The notes: a model not told the origin generated them from the letters alone. A stretch of 64,000 nt of DNA from Streptomyces sp. Je 1-369 (GCF_026810505.1 NZ_CP101750.1:3377254-3441253); one strand, 5' to 3'; shown: positions 19,997 through 28,377, counted from the stretch's first letter. Numbers and translations are program-made.

Positions 19997-20213
19997 GGTC
20001 TCCGGGTTCGCGGGTCGGCGGCACGTATGACAACCGGGCCACCTTACCGGTGATGCGGTGACGTTCCACTGGGGACGAGGCGGTGCCGGGGGTGGGTGGG
20101 ACGGGTCTCACACGTGGGCGCGGGGTCGCGGGGCTGCCGGTACGCACGCCCCCCTGCACGTTCCCGCGCAGGCCACCGTGTCGCGCCTCGCCGGGCCCCC
20201 TGGTGTGCCCCGC

Positions 20214-21761
20214 CTAGCCGTCCGCCCGCGCGTCCGTCCGTACGTCGGACGCCGTGTCCGGTGCCGTGTCCGACAGGACGTCCATGCGTACGTCCGTCAC
20301 CACGTCGGTCACCACGAGCCCCGTCTCGTCCGGCGCGGGGACTTCCGCAGGGTGCTCCGTCCGCGGGCCCTGCAACCTCGTCCCCACCCAGGCCCCGGCC
20401 AGGGCGACGACCGCCATCGGCACGAAGACGGCGACGAACGCCGCCGGGTGCGAGCCGGTGGCCTCCCCCGCCCCGTGGCCCGCTCCCACCGTCCCGCCAC
20501 CGAGCGCGGCGAACGCCGCACCACCCGCCGCGAGCAGCAGCACGTTCGAGAGCCCGTCCGAGATCTGGAGCGCCGCCGAGTTCGACCCCGCGTCCGCGGG
20601 CGCGGAGAGCCGCAGCAGCAGCACACTGGTCGAAGCGATCACCATGCCCATACCGAAACACCCGAAGCCCCAGGCGACGCCGACGACCCACACCGGCACG
20701 CCCTCAATGAGGACGGTCGGCGCGGCCAGGATGGACGCCGCGACGAGCACCATCCCGGACGCGACGAGCCGCGCCCTGTACGGCTCCATGCGCGGCCGCG
20801 ACTGGACGTACGACCCGAGCGCCCACGTCGCCCCGCCCACCGCGAGCGAGAGCCCGGCCATGGTCGGGCTGAGCCCGCGCTGCGTGACGAGCATCAGCGG
20901 TACGAAGGACTCGGCCGCGATGAACGACCCCGCCGCGACGCCGCGCAGCAGCACGACGGACGGCAGCCCGCGCGCCGCCCGGTACGTCCCCTTGGGCAGC
21001 AGCCCGAGCACGGCGGGCACGAGGACGGCCGCACCGATCGCGGCGGGCACCAGCGACAGCCACCGCAGCTCCTGCCCCGCGTACTGGAGCAGCCCCGCGC
21101 CCAGCGAGATCCCGAGCGCCAGCCGGATCCGGCGCCGGTCGAACGCGGCGACCGGCGCGTCCGGGTCGACCGGCCCCGACGCCGTCCGCCGTATCGCGGG
21201 CAGCGCGAGCGCGAGCGGCGCGAGTACGAGGACGGGGATGCCGACGAACACCCAGCGCCACCCGAGGTGCTCGGTGACCGTCCCCGAGATCAACGGCCCC
21301 ACCACGGACGGCACGACCCAGCTCGCCGCGAACGCGGCCATGATCGACGGCCGCAGGTGTTCGGGGTACGCCCGGCTGACGATCACGTACAGCCCGACGA
21401 TGACCAGCCCTCCGCCGAGCCCCTGCACGGCCCGCCCCGCGATGAACAGCCACATCGCCCCGGCGGTCCCGCTCAGCAGCAGCCCCGCCGCGAACAGTGC
21501 GATACCGGTGGCGAGCGGGCCGAGCGGTCCTCGCCGATCCGCCCACTGCCCGCTCAGCACCATGCCGAAGAGGCTCGTCGTGAAGTACCCCGAGAAGGCG
21601 AAGGCGTACAGCGACACGCCGTCAAGCTCCCGGGCGGCGATCGGCATCGCCGTCCCCACGGCCGTCGCTTCGAACGCGATGAGCAGCACGACGGAGACGA
21701 TGCCGATGCTCAGGGCTCGGTAGGGCTTGCTCAGTACGCCGCCGGTGTCGTCAGTCATCAC
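20214..21761 (-). CDS. Major facilitator superfamily drug-type exporter
   Basis: A 515-residue membrane transporter, probably with 12-14 helices. The MFS motif A is GQWADRRGPLG after helix 2, and the antiporter motif C region is ASWVVPSVVGPLISG in helix 5, which marks proton-coupled drug exporters. The C-terminal tail after residue about 470 is soluble, with repeated VVTDVVTDVRMDV / DTAPDTASDVRTDARADG segments, an unusual Asp/Val/Thr-rich ending. Two adjacent ATGs (21761, 21758) begin the gene. No adjacent regulator faces it. The natural substrate is unknown. Confidence 0.88.
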   Translation of the reverse strand: MMTDDTGGVLSKPYRALSIGIVSVVLLIAFEATAVGTAMPIAARELDGVSLYAFAFSGYFTTSLFGMVLSGQWADRRGPLGPLATGIALFAAGLLLSGTAGAMWLFIAGRAVQGLGGGLVIVGLYVIVSRAYPEHLRPSIMAAFAASWVVPSVVGPLISGTVTEHLGWRWVFVGIPVLVLAPLALALPAIRRTASGPVDPDAPVAAFDRRRIRLALGISLGAGLLQYAGQELRWLSLVPAAIGAAVLVPAVLGLLPKGTYRAARGLPSVVLLRGVAAGSFIAAESFVPLMLVTQRGLSPTMAGLSLAVGGATWALGSYVQSRPRMEPYRARLVASGMVLVAASILAAPTVLIEGVPVWVVGVAWGFGCFGMGMVIASTSVLLLRLSAPADAGSNSAALQISDGLSNVLLLAAGGAAFAALGGGTVGAGHGAGEATGSHPAAFVAVFVPMAVVALAGAWVGTRLQGPRTEHPAEVPAPDETGLVVTDVVTDVRMDVLSDTAPDTASDVRTDARADG

Positions 21762-21828
21762 GCCAGAGTAAGAGGCGTGGACTGCTTTTACCCCTGTCCC
21801 GGGGTGGGGGCTTTCTCGTCCCTTGGTC

Positions 21829-22110
21829 TTACGCCTCTGCGTCCTGTGAGGCGTATGTGAGGAAGTGGGACCAGGCTCGGGGGGCGAGGTCGAGGTGGGG
21901 GCCGTCGTCGACCTTTGAGTCGCGGATGTGGATGGTTTGGGGGCTGACGGCTATCTCGACGCAGTCTTCGCCGTTACTGCTGCTGCTGTAGCTGCTCTTG
22001 TGCCACTCCAAGGCGACCTCGACGCAGTCGCCGGACTCGTTGCTGTCGCTGTAGCTGCTCTTGAACCACTCCAGGGCGGAGGCGTCCCCGACAGAGGCCT
22101 TGCCGATCAT
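21829..22110 (-). CDS. DUF397 protein with a duplicated N-terminal motif
   Basis: A 93-residue DUF397 protein, partner of the XRE regulator immediately upstream (ATGA overlap). DUF397 proteins are normally about 60-70 residues with one W-KSSYS---CVEVA motif, then VRDSK and W--F. Here the first motif appears twice in tandem: EWFKSSYSDSNESGDCVEVA (15 to about 34) and EWHKSSYSSSSNGEDCVEIA (about 35-54), followed by the usual HIRDSK and WSHF end. In WhiJ-type systems DUF397 proteins bind or antagonise the XRE partner and affect development and antibiotic production. The duplication explains the extra length. Confidence 0.88.
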   Translation of the reverse strand: MIGKASVGDASALEWFKSSYSDSNESGDCVEVALEWHKSSYSSSSNGEDCVEIAVSPQTIHIRDSKVDDGPHLDLAPRAWSHFLTYASQDAEA

Positions 22111-22961
22111 GTTTCTCCCAGCACTCGCTCAATGAAGGCCCGCGACTCTCCTGGCGTGAGAGCTCGGGCCCGGATGATGCCATACCGCAGCTCGAGAATA
22201 CGGAGCTGCCTCGGATCGGATACTGGACGGCCACCGAACTCGCCGTCGGAACGGCCCACTGCGGTACCGTCCCCGAACTTGAGCAGCTCGATCAACCCGC
22301 CAGTTCCGGGGTGGTCTCCGCGAGCAGTCGGCATCACCTGAATCTCGACGTTGCGCAACTCCCCCAGGTCCAGCAGGCGTTCAAGCTGCCTACGCAGAAC
22401 CATTGTCCCTCCGGTCGGCCGCCGCAGCGTCACCTCTTCTTGGACAAAGCTGAGCTCCGGCGCCGGAGACCGCTCGAAGATGGACCGGCGCGCCATTCGC
22501 GCGGCCACCAATCGCTCCAACTCCTCGTCCGAGTAGGCGGGCCGCCGTGTACCGAGCAGCGCCCGAGCGAACTCCTCGGTCTGCAGAAGGCCATGGACGT
22601 TGTGGTTGCTGTACAACCCGGCCTCGACCGCCCGCTCCTCCAACTTCGCCAGTTCCCGTACCCGCTTCGGATACCGTGCCTCCCTCATCTCCTTCTTCAT
22701 CGCCGAGACGAGGCCCCGTGCGTCGACCACCTCCTCCACCTTGTCCAGGTACTCGGGGCGAGGAATCCGTGCCCCGCGCTCGATCTTCCGGATCAAGTCC
22801 TCCCCGTACCCGATCGCCTCCCCGAACTCCGCGACCCTGAGACCCGCCGCCTCACGCCACCGTTTCAGCTGATGGCCGACCATCTCGACCACCGCGCTGA
22901 TTTCGTCCTCGGGGTCGACATCCCAACCAGGTTCGTCCACACCATCGTTGCGTTCTTCCAC
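22107..22961 (-). CDS. XRE family regulator with DUF5753 effector domain (WhiJ-like)
   Basis: A 284-residue regulator: an N-terminal XRE helix-turn-helix (about residues 30-80, LKRWREAAGLRVAEFGEAIGYGEDLIRKIERGARIPRPEYL) and a C-terminal DUF5753 domain (about 100-275) with LYSNHNVHGLLQTEEFARALL, VAARMARRSIFER and YGIIRARALTPGESRAFI. This is the layout of WhiJ-type developmental regulators in Streptomyces. GTG 22961 is chosen because GGAGG sits eight bases upstream; in-frame sequence up to 23057 is likely leader. It is coupled to the DUF397 gene and divergent from an ATPase gene, giving the classical trio. Four GGGACA repeats in the shared promoter region may be its binding sites. Confidence 0.9.
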   Translation of the reverse strand: MEERNDGVDEPGWDVDPEDEISAVVEMVGHQLKRWREAAGLRVAEFGEAIGYGEDLIRKIERGARIPRPEYLDKVEEVVDARGLVSAMKKEMREARYPKRVRELAKLEERAVEAGLYSNHNVHGLLQTEEFARALLGTRRPAYSDEELERLVAARMARRSIFERSPAPELSFVQEEVTLRRPTGGTMVLRRQLERLLDLGELRNVEIQVMPTARGDHPGTGGLIELLKFGDGTAVGRSDGEFGGRPVSDPRQLRILELRYGIIRARALTPGESRAFIERVLGET

Positions 22962-23020
22962 CGCGCCCACCTCCGACGTACCGTCCAGGCCCAACGCGCA
23001 CACGTACCCGGGCGTCACCG

Positions 23021-23056
23021 GGGACAGCCGGGACAGGCCGGGACAAGCGCGGGACA
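23021..23056. promoter_or_regulatory. Four GGGACA direct repeats between the XRE and ATPase genes
   Basis: GGGACA begins at 23021, 23030, 23040 and 23051, spacing 9-11 bases, about one helical turn. They lie between the divergent starts at 22961 and 23119. Phased short direct repeats in this position are a plausible binding array for the adjacent XRE regulator. Confidence 0.5.
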
Positions 23057-23118
23057 AAAGCGGTACGCACAGCGCGCACCGCTATCCACGCTACGCACGC
23101 CCCGCCACGCTGAGTGAC

Positions 23119-23565
23119 GTGAACCAAGAAACCACCCCGGCCCAAACCCCCACACCCGTACACCAGTTCACGATTCTTCTCTCGGCGACGAGAAGAGGCG
23201 CGCGGCTGGCCCGGCTCCTGACGAGGGAGCAACTGCACAGCTGGGGCCGCCCGAGCGACGCTGCGGAGCACGTCGTCGCCGAGCTGGCGAACAACGCCGT
23301 GCTGCACGGCCACGTGCCGGGCCGGAGCTTCCGGCTCGGACTCCTGCTCAGCGCGGCGAACACGCTGCGTATCGAGGTGACTGACGCGCGGGCGGACCGC
23401 AGCCCACCCCTGCACGCCCGTCGCCCTTCCCCCGAGGCGGAGTCGGGGCGGGGCCTGCTCCTGATCGAGGCGCTCGCGGACCGCTGGGGCGCGGACCTGG
23501 GCCCGCTCCCGCTCCACCCCTGCAAAACGATCTGGGCGGAACTCGACGCGCTGCGCGAGCGGTAG
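23119..23565 (+). CDS. HATPase_c ATP-binding protein (RsbW/SpoIIAB-like anti-sigma type)
   Basis: A 148-residue GHKL ATPase domain protein. The N box is AAEHVVAELANNAVLHGHV, the G1 box IEVTDARADRSPP and the G2 region ESGRGLLLIEALADRWG. Such stand-alone domains act as anti-sigma factor kinases or, in the XRE/DUF397 trios, as AbaA-cluster-type partners in development and antibiotic control. The start chosen is GTG at 23119, just before VNQETTP; in-frame codons upstream to 22948 overlap the promoter region. It is divergent from the XRE/DUF397 pair. Which sigma factor or protein it binds is unknown. Confidence 0.85.
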   Translation: MNQETTPAQTPTPVHQFTILLSATRRGARLARLLTREQLHSWGRPSDAAEHVVAELANNAVLHGHVPGRSFRLGLLLSAANTLRIEVTDARADRSPPLHARRPSPEAESGRGLLLIEALADRWGADLGPLPLHPCKTIWAELDALRER

Positions 23566-23680
23566 CCGCGACTTCGGTGGGCCGGTGACGTTGCTGGTCA
23601 CCGGGCCCGTACTCCTCCCGTACTCCTTGAGACGTCGTGGGGCCGGCCAAGGCGGCCAAGGCGGCCAAGGGACCACACGT

Positions 23681-24682
23681 TCACGTGGGCGGGATGGCGG
23701 ACAGCAACGCATCCCGGTCAGGCTGCTCGAAGTGCTGCTCGACGGCTGCCCGGACCTCCGCCGGAGCCACCTTGGCCGCCTCGGCGAGTACCTTCCCCCT
23801 GAGCTCGGCAGGCGCCCCCGCCGAGGCGTAGACGAGCGTCTCGACCCACTCCGCGTTCGCGGCGGCCAGCTCCCCGCCATGGGCCCAGAGCCAGTCGGGG
23901 TCGTAGTCGCGGAACGTCAGCGGCGTGTCGCTGGGGCCGATACCGGCGAGCGCGAGCTCCTTCGTCAGGGCGAGAGTCGGCCCGTCCACGGGGGCGCCGG
24001 AGGCATCCACCGCCAGCAGCCTCTCGTGCAGCAGCAGAGCCGCGCCGCTGAGCAGGGTGGACGAGGGGCGGCGCGGGTCCGGCGTTCCCTCCAGCCACTC
24101 CCGGCGCTCAGCCACCGCGCCCGCCAGGAATTCGGCCCCCGCGGCGTGCCGCTCGTTGGTGAAGAAGTCGTACGCCGCCCTCACCAGGAGGGGGTCCTCG
24201 GCGCTCAGCAGGCCGGCCACTGCCCGGCTCAGCGCCGCCTGCTCGGCGTGGAGAAGACGGTGGAGGCGGGTGAGCCACCGGGCGTACAGCTCGACGCCGG
24301 GCGGATCGAAGGGTGGACGCAGGGCCGTCTCGGCGACCAGAGCGTCCCAGTCGGTGGCCTCGTTCAGCTCCACCCCGTCGAGTGTGGCGGGGAGTTCGAA
24401 GTCGGGGTGCCCGCCGCACACCCAGTCCGTGAACGCCGGGTGCAGGTCGTCCGATTCGGACCCGATCCGGTAGCTCCAGACCGTGTCCCGCCGATGACAC
24501 CCGCAGGCGTACCGCCGACGCTCTCCGTCAGCCAGCACTTCCGACCGCACCGGTTCACCGCAGCTCGTGCAACGCAGCGCGTTGCAGCCCACGGGGGACG
24601 CCCAGCCGAACTCGAACGGCTGCGTCGGCAGCCAGAGGCGCGCGCCCACGAGCTCGGGGTAGGGACCACAGAATTTCGTCAT
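23681..24682 (-). CDS. Protein of unknown function with N-terminal zinc ribbon; partner of the LQRSMGNRAV protein
   Basis: I do not recognise this 333-residue protein. Four cysteines near the N-terminus (C38, C41, C60, C62 in LRCTSCGEP and YACGCHRRD) suggest a small zinc ribbon. The rest is helical and acidic, without membrane segments or a signal peptide, with repeated Leu/Ala helices (RWLTRLHRLLHAEQAALSRAVAGLL and AGAEFLAGAVAERREWLEG). Its ATG starts two bases after the stop of the upstream gene, so the two are translationally linked. Cytoplasmic, acidic and paired with a probable exported or injected protein, it would fit an immunity protein or chaperone, but that is inference from position only. 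Confidence 0.6.
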   Translation of the reverse strand: MTKFCGPYPELVGARLWLPTQPFEFGWASPVGCNALRCTSCGEPVRSEVLADGERRRYACGCHRRDTVWSYRIGSESDDLHPAFTDWVCGGHPDFELPATLDGVELNEATDWDALVAETALRPPFDPPGVELYARWLTRLHRLLHAEQAALSRAVAGLLSAEDPLLVRAAYDFFTNERHAAGAEFLAGAVAERREWLEGTPDPRRPSSTLLSGAALLLHERLLAVDASGAPVDGPTLALTKELALAGIGPSDTPLTFRDYDPDWLWAHGGELAAANAEWVETLVYASAGAPAELRGKVLAEAAKVAPAEVRAAVEQHFEQPDRDALLSAIPPT

Positions 24683-24684
24683 GC

Positions 24685-25998
24685 CTAGTTCCCGTTCTTT
24701 CCGGCACCGGCACCGGCACCGGCACTGGCAGGCGCCGATTCCCCGGGGAACCTGCCGTCCTTGCCGCAGGCCCGCAGCTCGTCCTCGGTGAGGGGTTTCA
24801 CGTTCCGGTACAGCCCCTGCGTCGGATCGTACTCACAGCCGAACGGCTCGGCCGCGGCCATGATCTCGACGAGGGTGTGGTGGCTCGCCCCGACGAGGAA
24901 CGCGATGGACGCCAGCCGGGCGCCGTACTTGTCCGCCTTGAGCGCCTTGGCGGCACTCATCATCGTGTTGGTCGTGCCGGACGGTCCGCCGCCGAGCGGC
25001 AGACTGAGCTTGCGCTGCGCCTCCACCCAGGCGTTCTTCTCGTTGATCATCCAGACCTTCGCGCCGGCGAGCCACTTCAGTGCGTCCTGCTGCGCGTCCC
25101 AGCTCGGGTCGTCCTTCGTGTGCACCGCCTTTTGCCGGTCACTGAAATCGAGGCCGGTCTGCGCGACCGTGTGGTCGGTGCGTCCGGTCTCGCCGGGATC
25201 CGTTTCGGGGTTCAGAGCCTTCAGCACGTCGTTGCGGCGGACTCGCGCGTCTGCCTGGTGTTCCACCGCCGAGCCCGGGGGAACGGGCGCGATGTCACGG
25301 GTGACGACGCTCTCCGGAGTGCCGCCGGCCCGCAGCATCGCCCGTCGGCGGTCCAGCAGGAAGGGCATGTTCAGCTCGGCCTCCTTCATGCGCTGGTCGA
25401 TCTCCTCCCGTTTCGCGGAACTGGCGAGGTCCCGGGCCAGTACCTCGGTGAAGAAGCGCACGACATGGGTGTACTGCTCGCTCAGCGTGCCCTGGTCGAA
25501 GACGGCCATCACATCGGCGACGGCGGTGCCGACGAAGCCCGACTTCTCGACGCCTTCCTGACCGACGGTGTTGAAGATCTCGGCCAGCCGCTGATCGGCG
25601 TGATCCCAGGCGCCGCCGACCCCGCTCCGGATGTACGCCTTGGCCTTCGTCGCCATGTCGGCCATGGCGCCCTTGGCGGAGGCGTGCGCGGAGGCCTTGG
25701 CGGCGAGCTTGCGCTCGAAAGCCATGGCCTCCGCTTCGAACGCCGGATCGGCGGCCCTCGACTGCCCGCTGGTGTTGGCGCCGAGCGTCAGCCCCTCGTC
25801 CGTACGCTGCACCGACAAGGAGCCGCTTCCTAAGTGCCCGGAACCCTGGAGCATCCCCACCACGGCTCTGTTGCCCATGCTGCGTTGCAGGGCCATCAGG
25901 CCCGGTTCGGGCCGGTCGGCACGCTGCGCCCGTTCCTGGATCGAAGGACGCCTGTCCTCGGCGCGGCCCGATCTTCCGCTGTCTCGCTCGTAACCCAT
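24685..25998 (-). CDS. Protein with LQRSMGNRAV N-terminal motif, possible eCIS cargo or polymorphic effector
   Basis: A 437-residue protein of unknown function. Residues about 34-50 (GLMALQRSMGNRAVVGML) match a motif I know from the N-termini of actinobacterial DUF4157-type proteins, many of which are linked to extracellular contractile injection systems or polymorphic toxins. There is no secretion signal or membrane helix. The middle is alpha-helical and Ala-rich; the C-terminal part has GASHHTLVEIMAAAEPFGCEYDPTQGLYRN, whose paired His could be catalytic. The HExxH of DUF4157 is absent. It ends in a Gly/Ala tail. ATG 25998 follows AAGAGGAG. It forms a two-gene unit with 23681-24682. Confidence 0.6.
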   Translation of the reverse strand: MGYERDSGRSGRAEDRRPSIQERAQRADRPEPGLMALQRSMGNRAVVGMLQGSGHLGSGSLSVQRTDEGLTLGANTSGQSRAADPAFEAEAMAFERKLAAKASAHASAKGAMADMATKAKAYIRSGVGGAWDHADQRLAEIFNTVGQEGVEKSGFVGTAVADVMAVFDQGTLSEQYTHVVRFFTEVLARDLASSAKREEIDQRMKEAELNMPFLLDRRRAMLRAGGTPESVVTRDIAPVPPGSAVEHQADARVRRNDVLKALNPETDPGETGRTDHTVAQTGLDFSDRQKAVHTKDDPSWDAQQDALKWLAGAKVWMINEKNAWVEAQRKLSLPLGGGPSGTTNTMMSAAKALKADKYGARLASIAFLVGASHHTLVEIMAAAEPFGCEYDPTQGLYRNVKPLTEDELRACGKDGRFPGESAPASAGAGAGAGKNGN

Positions 25999-26130
25999 GG
26001 CTCCTCTTCTCGCAGGCCGGCACGCGCACACGTAGTCGGCGACACGCTCGAACAACGTATGTCCAGGCGGCAGTTCGGGATACGGAACAACGGGCAGACT
26101 CGGGTGCCTTCGTCGGGCGGACGTCGGAGT

Positions 26131-27159
26131 TCAGCCCGCGACCGTGAGCACGATCTTGCCCTGGATGTACCCTCGGGCGGCCCGCTCGTGCGCGGCCCGC
26201 GCGTCCGTGAGCGGGAACGTGCTGTCGAGCGCGACCCGTACCGACCCCGCGTCGACAAGGCGGGCCAGTTCCGCGAGTTGCGCGCCGCTCGACCGGACCT
26301 GGGTGAGCGTGACCGTGATGCCCAGCTCCGCGTTCTCGGCGTCGTCGAAGTCGCCGAAGTACACGGGGAAGAGGGAGCCGCCGCGCTTCAGCGTGCGCAG
26401 GAAGCGCCTGCTGTCGGGGCCGCCGACCGTGTCCAGGACGAGGTCGACGTCGCGGACGACGTCCTCGGCGCGCTGCTCGGTGTAGTCGATGAATTCGTCC
26501 GCGCCGAGCTCGCGCAGGAACGCCTCGTGGGTGCCGGAGGCCACGGCGATGACGCGGGCGCCCTGCCACTTGGCCAGCTGGAGGGCGAGGTGCCCCACGC
26601 CGCCCGCGGCGCCGTTGACGAGGACCGTGGTGTCGCTGTCGAGCGCGATCGGGCGGTGCGTGGCCTCCTGGAACGGCGAAGGGTGGTCGTGCCCGAGCTC
26701 GATCAGGTACTGCCACGCCGTGAGCCCGGACATGGGGAGACCTGCGGCGTGCGCGTGGTCGACGGTGGCGGGCTTGCGGGCCAGGTCGGCCACGGGGGCG
26801 GTGACGTACTCGGCGTACGCGCTGCCCTGGAGAGCGGTGGGGAAGCGCAGCAGGCCGATCACCTCGTCCCCGACCGAGAAGCGGTCGGGCCCGGCGCCGA
26901 TGTCGGGGCCGAGCGCTGCCACCACGCCCGAGACGTCCGTCCCCGGGATCAGGGGGAGTTCGAACGGGGGCTTCAGCTCGGGCGGTACGTCGGGCATCCC
27001 CTCACGCGCGTACCAGTCGGGAGGGTTGAGCCCGACCGCGTGCACGCGGACGAGCACCTCCCCCGGCCCGGGTGCGGGAATCGGCACGTCGTCGTAACGC
27101 AGGACTTCGGGAGCGCCGAACTCGTGCAGCCGGATCGCCTTCATCGTGGTGGTCGCCAT
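26131..27159 (-). CDS. Zinc-independent quinone oxidoreductase-like NADP-dependent alcohol dehydrogenase (MDR family)
   Basis: A 342-residue medium-chain dehydrogenase/reductase. The GroES-like catalytic half opens with MKAIRLHEFGAPEVLRYDDVPIPAPGPGEVLVRVHAVGLNPPDW, and the Rossmann half has VLVNGAAGGVGHLALQLAKWQGARVIAVASG (about residues 166-196). No structural-zinc cysteines are seen, fitting the quinone oxidoreductase subgroup that reduces quinones or enones with NADPH. The ATG at 27159 follows AGGAGAAGAACG; the in-frame stretch upstream to 27246 is operator DNA. It is divergent from a TetR gene with three phased palindromic sites between them. Confidence 0.9.
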   Translation of the reverse strand: MATTTMKAIRLHEFGAPEVLRYDDVPIPAPGPGEVLVRVHAVGLNPPDWYAREGMPDVPPELKPPFELPLIPGTDVSGVVAALGPDIGAGPDRFSVGDEVIGLLRFPTALQGSAYAEYVTAPVADLARKPATVDHAHAAGLPMSGLTAWQYLIELGHDHPSPFQEATHRPIALDSDTTVLVNGAAGGVGHLALQLAKWQGARVIAVASGTHEAFLRELGADEFIDYTEQRAEDVVRDVDLVLDTVGGPDSRRFLRTLKRGGSLFPVYFGDFDDAENAELGITVTLTQVRSSGAQLAELARLVDAGSVRVALDSTFPLTDARAAHERAARGYIQGKIVLTVAG

Positions 27160-27197
27160 CGTTCTTCTCCTGCTCGCGTCGCGGGATACGCTCATCC

Positions 27198-27252
27198 GGA
27201 CCAGCGATCCACATAAGTGGATCAGTGATCCGAATATATGGACCACTGATCC
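27198..27252. promoter_or_regulatory. Three 13-bp palindromic operators spaced exactly 21 bp, probable TetR sites
   Basis: Units GGACCAGCGATCC (27198-27210), GGATCAGTGATCC (27219-27231) and GGACCACTGATCC (27240-27252) repeat with a period of exactly 21 bases, two DNA turns. The middle one is a perfect palindrome (GGATCA-G-TGATCC). They fill the gap between the oxidoreductase start (27159) and the TetR start (27288). Confidence 0.85.
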
Positions 27253-27287
27253 GGATAGTCAAGCGAGCCGAGAGGGACAAGGGACCG

Positions 27288-27848
27288 ATGCGGGCCGACG
27301 CCAGGAAGAACCGCGACCACCTGCTCGCCGTAGCGGGCGCCGCCATCGCCGAGCAGGGCGTCGACGTGGCCCTGCGCGACATCGCGCGCAGGGCCGACGT
27401 CGGGCTCGCGACGCTGCTGCGGCACTTCCCGACGCGCGAGGCACTGCTCGACGCCCTGCTCCGCACGGGCTTCGACGAACTGACGGAGAACGCGTGCGCG
27501 CTGGAGACGTCGGACGCGCCCGGGGACGCCCTCGTCTCATGGCTGCGGGACGGCGTCGCCTGGACGACCGAGTACCGGGGCGCGACGGTACTGATGGCCG
27601 CCGCGATCGAGGACCCCGAATCCGCGCTCCACGCGTCGTGCGTGACCCTGCGCGCGGCCGGAGCACGGCTGCTCATCCGCGCCCAGGAAGCGGGCGCGGC
27701 GCGGGACGACATCGACGGCGCCGACCTGTTCGCGCTGATCGCCATGCTCGCCTGGCTCGGCGACCAGCCCTCGCTCGCCCCCCGCGCCGACCACCTCTTC
27801 GACGTCGTCGCAGGCGCGGTCCTGACGAGCACGGTCAGCCCATGCTGA
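27288..27848 (+). CDS. TetR family transcriptional repressor
   Basis: A 186-residue regulator. Residues 1-55 form the TetR helix-turn-helix (RKNRDHLLAVAGAAIAEQGVDVALRDIARRADVGLATLLRHFPTREALLDALL); the remaining helices form the ligand pocket and dimer interface, with WLRDGVAWTTEYRGATVLMAAAIEDP and LIAMLAWLGDQP. The ATG at 27288 follows GAGAGGGACAAGGG. Divergent from the quinone oxidoreductase, it probably represses it and itself through the three 21-base-phased operators, responding to an electrophile or quinone. Its last codons overlap the convergent DUF664 gene by 14 bases. Confidence 0.9.
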   Translation: MRADARKNRDHLLAVAGAAIAEQGVDVALRDIARRADVGLATLLRHFPTREALLDALLRTGFDELTENACALETSDAPGDALVSWLRDGVAWTTEYRGATVLMAAAIEDPESALHASCVTLRAAGARLLIRAQEAGAARDDIDGADLFALIAMLAWLGDQPSLAPRADHLFDVVAGAVLTSTVSPC

Positions 27849-28377
27849 GGGCGCCGTCCAGGGACTCACGGATGATGTCCGCGTGACCCGCGTGCTGCGC
27901 GGTCTCGCCGATGACGTGCAGGAGGGTCCGGCGGGCCGACCACCGCCCACCGGGCTCAAACCAGGGGGCCTCCGGCAGGGGGTGGGACACGTCCAGGCCG
28001 GGCAGCGAGCGCACCACCTCGTCGGTGCGGATGGCGACTTGCTCGTACGCGTCGAGTACGCCCGCCAGCGTCTCGCCGGGCAGCATCCGGAACTCCGCGG
28101 CGCGCTGCGCCCAGTCCTCGTCGGTCAGGTCGGTGACGTCGCCGAGTGCCGCCAGGCCGTCCTGGATGAAGGCGGCCCACACCCTCTCGACCGAGGTGAC
28201 GTGCTTGATGATGCCGCCGATACACAACTCGCTCGCGGTGGTGCGCAGGCCCGCCTGCTCGTCGGTGAGGCCGCGCGCGGTGACGCGCAGCATCGTCCGG
28301 TGGTGGGCCAGCGACTCCAGCAGGTCGGCACGCTCGCCGGTGGCAGCAGGCTGGTCGAGGGTCGTGGTGTCGGGCAT
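27835..28377 (-). CDS. DinB-like DUF664 protein
   Basis: A 180-residue four-helix-bundle protein of the DinB/DUF664 family. Conserved features are LLESLAHHRTMLRVTARGLTDEQAGLRTTASELCIGGIIKHVTSVERVW near the N-terminus and LLHVIGETAQHAGHADIIRESLDG near the end; the His residues at the ends (HVTSVE and HAGHAD) are the usual three-His metal site. Some DinB-superfamily members are thiol-dependent S-transferases such as mycothiol transferases, so a bacillithiol/mycothiol-dependent detoxification role is possible here. The ATG at 28377 (MPDTTTLD) is preferred to a longer start at 28434. Confidence 0.88.
   Translation of the reverse strand: MPDTTTLDQPAATGERADLLESLAHHRTMLRVTARGLTDEQAGLRTTASELCIGGIIKHVTSVERVWAAFIQDGLAALGDVTDLTDEDWAQRAAEFRMLPGETLAGVLDAYEQVAIRTDEVVRSLPGLDVSHPLPEAPWFEPGGRWSARRTLLHVIGETAQHAGHADIIRESLDGALSMG

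Noticed and set aside
20214..20320. Asp/Val/Thr-repeat C-terminus of the MFS transporter as a separate small gene
   Set aside because: It is in frame with and continuous to the transporter with no internal start signal.
22948..23118. N-terminal extension of the ATPase gene (57 codons)
   Set aside because: It overlaps the GGGACA array and the divergent regulator's leader; conserved sequence begins after GTG 23119.
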